Shown here piece by piece: positions 56,261 to 64,000 of a stretch of DNA of 64,000 nt (position 1 is its first letter; the number at the start of each line of letters is the position of its first letter). Below the pieces are notes generated by a model that searched no databases, was not told the DNA's origin, and was given only the letters and a program-made list of their open reading frames with translations. The DNA is taken from contig OU452234.1 in the NCBI GenBank assembly GCA_911728455.2, forward strand, positions 8,467,531-8,531,530, in the 5' to 3' direction. A program made the position numbers and the translations under genes. The DNA comes from Marthasterias glacialis (Eukaryota > Echinodermata > Asteroidea > Forcipulatida > Asteriidae).

Positions 56261-59200
56261 GGAAGTTAATGTATTATTTTGGTTGACAAACTTCTGAAGA
56301 AGAAGAAAAAAGTGTGACATATTACATCATGACTTTGTTACAACAGCATCAACTTGATTGATAGTGTTTTAAAAAGCAGCTGTGCAAAATCTAGTTTCAA
56401 TGAAGTGATACATGTATAGTTAAAAGGAGTACTTCATTTAAAAATTATTTTAATGCAGAAAATCCTTTTTGGATGAAAAATCTAGTGAAACATTTCCTGA
56501 AATAGCAATTGTTATAAATTGATATCACTGAAAGTCATGTCACATGATTGATTTATTCATCTGAAAGCTTATATTTTATAAACTTCATTCCAGGACCAAT
56601 GTCCTGAGAAATATTTTCAAACAAACTCAAAATCCCTGGCAAAGCATAAACATTATCTTTTTTAAAACTCTATTTGAAGAAATCTTTTCAGGTTTTGTGC
56701 AGAATTTTTTTGGGGGTTGCAAAATTAACCAAAACCTACATGTACATGCGCTTAACACTCTCATTATCAACATTTATTGTTTTTTGATATAAACAACTGC
56801 TGGTTGTTTTACAGCAAAACAAGTAATAAAAATGTCTTATGTATTGAATTCCCTTTCATATAATCCGAAAATCATTGAGATCTTGGTCTTTGTTTCCTCA
56901 GTTTTATCTGTAAACACTTTTTTGTAGACAACCATATACCACTCCATAGATGTTCGTTATTTCGGAACTTTCCACTCCAATTTGAAGGAGTTACATTATA
57001 TCAACCTTATTGTATTTGAGTTTTACCAAGGATGGAAAGATCCGATTTTTCTCTTTCCAACCATAGCAAGCTTGGGTATGGAGGATAAACGTAGACAAAA
57101 CTACAGCTTAATAATAAATGGCTCTTGTGCTAGGCTTGAGTGCTTTTTTGTGTGTCAGCTTGGGCGACTAAAGTCGCCAATGTTAAAGAAGAGAAGACAG
57201 TGGTGAAACTAGGGTCAAATTTAAGGGAGCACAAGGGGGGTGCACCATTTTTTCTAGGGAGGCACTTTTGGCCGATTAAAACTGTAGTTTCCGTTTGTAG
57301 TTTTCCTAAACAAGAGCCTTTTCAGCACTCTTGTTAATAGGCTCTTTACTATTTTGTTTTATAAAATTATCTGACATAGCGTTGACAATACATTGTCTGC
57401 CTGTAGTAAAAAATATTAGTTTTAAAAACATAAAACCTACTACACAAAAGCTTATAAAATGTTACATTTTATTCTGGTAATTTTTAATCTCAAAAATCAA
57501 GATTTCAAATGGGAAGGGGTGGGCCAAAGACACGGTGAGAAGAGGGTTCAAACATAGCACACTTGATAATCATTTGCTATCGTAAACAACAAAATGTTTA
57601 TCAAGTAGCAAAAATCATTCATAAAATCAGTTTCGATAATGTAACCAGGGAATTGAGCAATAAGTGGATAGGGTGGTCTTCAAGACATGTTAATTTGTTT
57701 CTTTAATCTGAACGACTTTGAATTTGCGAGACTATGGACAAGATGAATGAAATTTTATTATTATTTTAGAAATCGGATGCTGACAGTAGTTTGGGTCAAT
57801 GTTTGTCTCTGACCATCTGGATTTTCCTCTCTTCAAATCCTGATGACCATAAAGAGGCCTAGAAAGGGGAAAATCATTTGGTTCCTTATGAGGATTGTAA
57901 TTTCTTAAGGACTTACTTATTATAAGAGTAATGAATGCACATATGCATAGTAATTAAGCTGTCTGACAGCAGAGATAACATCTCTGGCTTGACATCTGGG
58001 GTATGACATGTATGATAACATACGCATTAAATCACACAGTTGGTTTTCCACTCAGTAAAGTATAATTACAAAGAATAGAAAGAGAAACTCACTTTGCCAA
58101 GTCATAAAAATAGCCCTGAGTACTTATTGAAGTCTGGGTTGTGTACTGGCTCCCTTTCCAATATTACACAATAAGCATGCAGTGAAGAGTTGACTAGAAT
58201 AGGCCGAACACGAGACGAAAACACTGGCTGAATTATCAGTTTAGAGATTAGACTGGCACGGGGGACATGTTATTGACAATAGGCGGCTTTGAAAATGATC
58301 TATACGGAGTCCGAAATCAGACACTGGGATATAGAATTTGGCATGAATGCTGCAACCCCGGAAGTCATTATCTACTTGAATCTCTTTTGTAACTGACCAA
58401 CTGATACATTATTGTGTATTTCATAGCTCTGTCTTTCTTCTTCACCAATGAATGTACTTCACATTATCCAAGATATCCAAGTATTCTATGCAATCCTGCA
58501 AGCGTAATGTGTGAATTAAAAACATGAGTAGCTTTATGCTCACATTTTAAATTAAAATTCTGGGGACGTGAAAGTTTTTTTTCTCATTGTTTGGTGTTAA
58601 TGTTAAAGATAATAATTACCTACATAGTACATACATGATTACATTTAGTAATGATTGTATGGATATCAACAAGTATACGTTACGTGTGCTGAGGTTTGGT
58701 AAAGTACAGTACATGGGTTACACTCAACACAATTTGCATGGACACAACATCCAAGGTTTTTCCAAGAGTAAAATTGTTCAGTGATGAGCTATTAAATATC
58801 TATTATAGACAGGTAATTACAACAGATAAATGTTGATGTTAAGTTGATTTTTAATCCTAACAAATAATATGTCTATCACAGAAGCTGTCTTTAATATAAA
58901 AATTTTGATTTGAATAGACCACATCTAATATATACATGAACATACATGAATCTTGATATGTTGTATCCATTAAGATGTAAGAACCATAGTCAATGAAATA
59001 TTCACAGGTTATTTCTTTTGAAAACTAGATGTTGCAAGTGAACCTTTACACATACTGTGCAGAAAACCAATGTTATACAATCCCTTGCAAACTTAATATC
59101 AAACAGCAAATATCAAATATAACTTGTTTGCTTTAAAGTTGTTTGTTTTAAAAGTTGAGATGCAAAGGTTTTTCTACATCATATATATCAGTAAAAGTAA

Positions 59201-60808
59201 TGATAATGTACACTAGTGCTCTAGGTATGGCCTCAAACCTCTCTAAAGGTAACAGAATCCAGAACACCTAAGAAACTATGTAGCTTTGAAATTAAATTAC
59301 AACTTGGCCTTGCCTTAAAATGTTCAAATGCAATCTTTTGAAGTAATCACAAACATAGTTTTTTCAACAGACTTCTACATACCTACACTCAAATAATGCT
59401 GTCGTAATCGTTAAAGTTATGAACAAAACAGATGATTTTCATAAACTGTATAAACCTCTGGGCGGGTTTCACTGGTGTCCTAAGATGCAAGAATGCTGTG
59501 CTACGGCTGGTTGAAGGGGACCAAATCCACACAAGGCCACGATTTGGTTCCCGTTTACCAGCTAAAGCGCAGTAAAATGTTGAACTTCTCTGGACGATAT
59601 TGTCAGCCATGTTGACATCATCATGTGCACATGCCTTATTTGGTGACTGTTCCCTCCTGATTGTGGTCTTGCTGTCTTGAAACGTTCTCATCAGTTGACA
59701 ACCATGGGTTGTTCAGTCTACAACATATACACCCTTATTAACAATTATAAATATACAAAGACATTTTGTAAACATACACTCAAATCAGTTTTTGCTATGG
59801 CCGATGGCAGTTTAGGAATATGCAGTTATCTAGCCATTGCCAAAGTTTCAGCCATAGCTCATAGCCATAGCTAGCTGTACCCATACATGTATGCATATAA
59901 CCATAGCTATTGATTCAAAATTTGCTTAATTGCTGGCACATTTTAGGACCATGTTTGTACCTAATAAAGGCATTTCACCATCTTCTTGAAGCACATCATC
60001 AGTAAGCAATAGAATTGCCCATTATTTAAATCCAGACTAAAACAACTGCAGATGGACAGTGTTCAATAGAAACCACATGTGGAAAGAGTGTTCGGCTTAA
60101 TGATACACGTGCCATTAACAGTTTCCACTAATGCTAATTTGGCCTTCATGAAAAACTCCTCCTTTGAATATATCTGTCAATTGTTTTTTAAATGAACAGT
60201 TATCACCTTTATAAAAATGGAAATTAGAAAAGTGCAATGTAAATTTTAATGTATTTTAGCGCATAACTTCTGATAAACGTAAACTGCAACTGTAACATGG
60301 GAATAGATTTAAAATGGAAAGTATGTAGGCCTATGTATGTGAACTTAATGTTTCTGTTAGCAAGTAGTCCTCTGTGCAAATATGGGAACAAGTTAGTTCT
60401 CTGAAGCCGTTGACCTGCGATTTGCATGCGCTGCGACGGAACCGTTGGCATCAAGCAGAAAATTGACGCTCAGGTCACTTTAACTGAGAAATATGTGAAC
60501 GTCGTGGAATTAGCGTCATCCCACAAAACCATGTTCATGTCACCTACAATTGACCAGCTACAATGACACCATGACATAACTACAAGTTCGATCATGTCAC
60601 TTTTTCAACATGGCGGCATATATTTTGATGGAAAAGTTCGAGACAAAGTGTGTATTGAACTGATGTTTTTTCTTTTTAAAGGATTGTAAATTGAAACATA
60701 TGTTGTTTGTAATGTGATTTGCTACTCCATTTGGTGGGCGCATTTTGTTGTATATTTTTCTGCATGCTGATTGGCTAGCGGCAGCTTATATATGGTTAAT
60801 TCCCGAAT

Positions 60809-60944
60809 GTCGGGAACACGTCACAGTTGGAATTTTTCTACTCTTGCGACTGTAGATTTTTTTTTTATACCGGCGACTGATGCCAATCAATTTAACATCA
60901 TCGTAGTTAGGTTGTGAAAAATCGGTGACTGATGTGTTCCCGAC
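60809..60944. mobile_element. 136-bp foldback MITE
   Basis: GTCGGGAACACGTCA and TGATGTGTTCCCGAC are inverted ends, with GCGACTG motifs inside. The 5' flank adds a palindrome TCCCGA-ATG-TCGGGA at 60801-60815. Confidence 0.75.
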
Positions 60945-62365
60945 GGTCTTAGCTCAAGCGCAGCATCATCCTGCTGGCTACCGGTAGAGAAATCAAGCTG
61001 TTTATTTCAAATCTTGCTTGGCAGTAAATAGTTTGGAATTGGAACGATACATATACTTGGCTTTTTGTGTAGACCTGTTAAGCAGAATATAGTGCTTGAA
61101 AAAATTGTCTGCTTAGCAGAAATGAGCTGGAAACTATTAGCAATAGGTGTTAAGTACATGTAGGTTGCTTACTGATAACCTGTTCTTAGACAGATTTTTT
61201 CTGTACTTAACATTGCCGTGCCTAACTCTGATAAAAAAATTGATATCATTATTGCATTGGGGAAAAAAGAGCATGGTGATTTTTATTGTGTACAGTTATT
61301 CTTTTACTGTACAGGCCTACAGTGGTTTATTATGCATCGGTCAAGACAAAAACTAGACATCTATTTTGGTAAAAGAACTATTTCATGTTAAAGATTGATT
61401 TAAACTAAAAGTTGTCTCTATTCCGAATGCGCTCTTTACTTCCCTGAATCTTGAAGCTGTCTTACTTCTAAGTTGTACATCGATCATGATGACATGGCTT
61501 GAGCATACAAATACTATCAGTACAGTTAGAAGTGTTTTAGCAGATTGATAGGATATTAAACACATCAGTTGATCATCTTAAGGTCATTGACTCCAATATA
61601 GAATGTTCTAAGTAACTCAGCAGATCTAAACCTTTGGAATAATAGATTGACTTTTCCAGTTTCAATCAGTGCTGTTTTGTTTTGGGGCTGTTGTTTCTTA
61701 GTAATTGGCCGTGCCTTTTTGTTTAACTTAACTTTAAAAATATCTTATCGTGCCTTTTCCTGTACAATCTGTCAAATGGAACGTTATTTTAATACATTTC
61801 AAAAGCATGTAATGTTTCTGTGCAGTTTCTATACATCAGTTACACCTCTGAAGAACTAAAGTCAAGCATGAAGCAATTAGCAAAACAGTATAAATGCTTA
61901 TCTTACTTTGTTTCTATCACATTTTTGATAATAGATGTACATAGTTTCTAAATCTGTTTCTTCACCTGGACATTTTCTATTGTCAGTCCTTCACATTTAT
62001 CTAAAGGTTTCAAATAAATAATTAACTTTAAAAAAAATGTAAGTTTAAACTCTGCATAAGTTTTTTTACTGATTTAAAGTCTTGTTTACATTTTGCAGTT
62101 TGAAGAATAGCTTTATAAACAACCTTGTCTGAAAAAATGGTTTTGAAAAAATGATTTCCGCATAATGTAAGGAAAATGGTGCCCCTTTGCAATGCATTAA
62201 AAATTGTTGACTATCAAAGCTACTTGACAATAAACATTTAGGTATCAGAACACTGTCTAGCTACAGAGACAAAAGTTACAGGCATGAAGGAAATGTAATA
62301 TTTTCAATATTCACATTCATTATTAAATGAACCTGTCACTAATTGACTGATTAACTTGTACAAGC

Positions 62366-62641
62366 CATTGTATTCAACTGAGGCTGAAAGGGTAACTAGC
62401 CTGGCTCCTTTTTGCAGTCCATACTTAAAGATCATTGCTGCTTAAAGGGAACCTGACAAACATCAGGTCTGCATGATAACAATCTAGATAATGAGATACA
62501 AATCATTGTACCAAACCGAGGCTGGAAGGGTAAATAGCCTGGCCCCTTTCTGTAGTCAATACTTAAGATCATTGCTGCTTATACGAACCTGACAAACATC
62601 ATGTCAGCATGATAACGATCTAGATAATGAGATACAAAGCA
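62366..62641 (+). repeat. Two tandem copies of a 138-bp segment
   Basis: CATTGTA...GAGGCTG, GGGTAA-TAGCCTGG, TACTTAA and GATCATTGCTGCTTA, CCTGACAAACATCA and ATCTAGATAATGAGATACAA occur twice at a spacing of 138 bp, about 90% alike. Confidence 0.88.
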
Positions 62642-64000
62642 TCTTGCCCTCAACATGTTCACATTCCCTTCCTGGGACTCATGCATTTGGCATCTGCTAG
62701 GTCAGCCCAGTCCTATGGTTCTAATTAACTTGAATTCTCTGTCCTACTTTTTCTTGTCAAAGTTGTTTCTCTGCTCAGAATGTCCTCCCTGCGAGCATGC
62801 TTAAAAAAGGGTATCTTAAAAATATTATTTGTAGCAATGTTGAGATACATGGAGTGTAACCTTTTTTTTAACCAAAGATTTAATTTTTTCTACATTTAAT
62901 GAACACAAGTTTGATCGGTTACATTCAGGTTTATGCTGTAAATAATATAATATGGGTTTATTCTTATGGTGGGATGATATTTTGAAAGAAGAAGTATTTT
63001 TAAGAACCACAAAATCTTTTTAAAATTACATACATGTAGCTTAAGGCTATAAGGTTGACTAAAAGACAAAGTATAGGATTGATACTAAGCAAGAAATGTT
63101 AAATGTTTGTTTTGAAATCTGAACATGCTGTAAGACAATTTGATAAACAGTTTGTTTTCTTACGATACCAGTTATCATGTGAAAGGTTGCATTTTGAATA
63201 CGAATTGTAAAAACACATACAAAAGAAGCAACAAAAGAAACAATAGATTAGCTTATTGTTGACCACCATTTCAGTCAGATTTTATTTATGATAAATGGTA
63301 TGTTTCTTGAAAACTAGAGGATAGACAGATGAACCAATGTAACAAACTACATGCTGTTAATAATATGTTCTTGAAAAACAGATAATCGGAATGAATGAAG
63401 CTTTCCGAAAACCATTGCGTTATTATTCCTTTAAATGTCTGGGTGTACAGACTCGAATATGAGAGAACATTACAAAATTTCAATCTTACCTGAGACTGTT
63501 TGATGTCTACTTGTATGTCAACCACATCATGTTGAGTCACTACTCGCCCTTATCTGGTTCAAGCAGCCTGAGACTTTAAGATGCCATTGTTTCACACTTT
63601 CCCAAGAAGAACTGGTATATCAGTTTGATGTTGCCAGGTGGAAGATGGAGCTGCAATCAAAGAAGGGGGTGATTTGATTGCAAATGAGGATTGACTTGTT
63701 GTTTGTTCATTACATGGAAAGGATAATGCTACAACTTACAGGCTTTCCTCGTTGAATACAATACCTGTTGCAGACTGCATGTATCTGAATGAAGAAATTA
63801 AGAAATGTTTTCACTGTGCAAAGTTATCTGATGTTATAACTGTGGGCAAGGTTATGGGTTTGAATCCCACCTGAGGTGGCTGTGGAGTTAAAATGATGCT
63901 GGACTCTTGGAAACACTAGTTACTCTCCTTTAGAATATGTACTTTGTACACCAATAAAGGTTCAACTGAAGCATACGTAAAATGCTGAGGAAACTGTGTC

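Larger units (their letters stand above)
51444..64000. other. MIB1 intron 12, at least 12.5 kb, open at the right edge
   Basis: No exon encoding the next ankyrin repeats or RING fingers was found by looking for CAG followed by a pyrimidine and the expected MIB1 residues. Contents: minisatellite (52721-53112), foldback MITEs (53621-53750, 60809-60944), SINE remnants, a family D MITE and a 138-bp duplication. Between these the sequence is AT-rich and I see nothing else. Confidence 0.65.

Noticed and set aside
51444-64000. Remaining MIB1 ankyrin and RING exons
   Set aside because: No stretch with the required phase and residues (Ser after the join, then ankyrin TALHLA or RING Cys pairs) was found by eye.

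Overview
This window is animal nuclear DNA. It is AT-rich, has genes split into many short exons by GT-AG introns, and is packed with small non-autonomous transposons, tRNA-derived SINEs, retroelement fragments and minisatellites. Two protein-coding genes can be reconstructed exon by exon, both on the + strand. Their closeness to deuterostome proteins and the repeat style suggest a marine invertebrate deuterostome, most likely an echinoderm. That assignment is inference. No bacterial, plasmid or CRISPR-like features are present.

Gene 1 (5692-12725) is a complete EndoU/XendoU-family, poly(U)-type endoribonuclease: seven coding exons, 888 nt, 295 codons plus stop, with every splice phase consistent. 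Both catalytic histidines and the lysine-containing WKG/KP region are present. Introns 2, 3 and 6 hold a partial duplicate of exon 3, a 139-bp higher-order satellite that seems to have grown from a SINE tail, and a TTAA-flanked transposon.

Gene 2 (16863 to beyond the right edge) is a Mind bomb 1 (MIB1) orthologue, the E3 ubiquitin ligase that ubiquitinates Notch ligands in the signal-sending cell. Twelve exons with matching phases encode the first 619 residues: MIB/HERC2 domain, ZZ finger, second MIB/HERC2 domain, two REP repeats and the first part of the ankyrin array. The remaining ankyrin repeats and the three RING fingers are not seen and should lie to the right. Intron 11 is 16.4 kb and intron 12 runs at least 12.5 kb to the window end.

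The rest is upstream flank (1-5691), the intergenic region (12726-16862) and introns, dominated by repeats: at least nine TIR or foldback element families, four SINE-type families, three LINE C-terminal fragments on the - strand, a 1.1-kb minisatellite and a 0.4-kb minisatellite. I see no new enzymatic or defence system. The most interesting signals are structural: two partial 'ghost' exon duplications, each carrying a copied splice acceptor (one per gene), a ghost exon split by a foldback element, a SINE-seeded satellite, a LINE tail ending at an exon's splice donor, and a tiny transposon whose empty site is still visible in a paralogous repeat.
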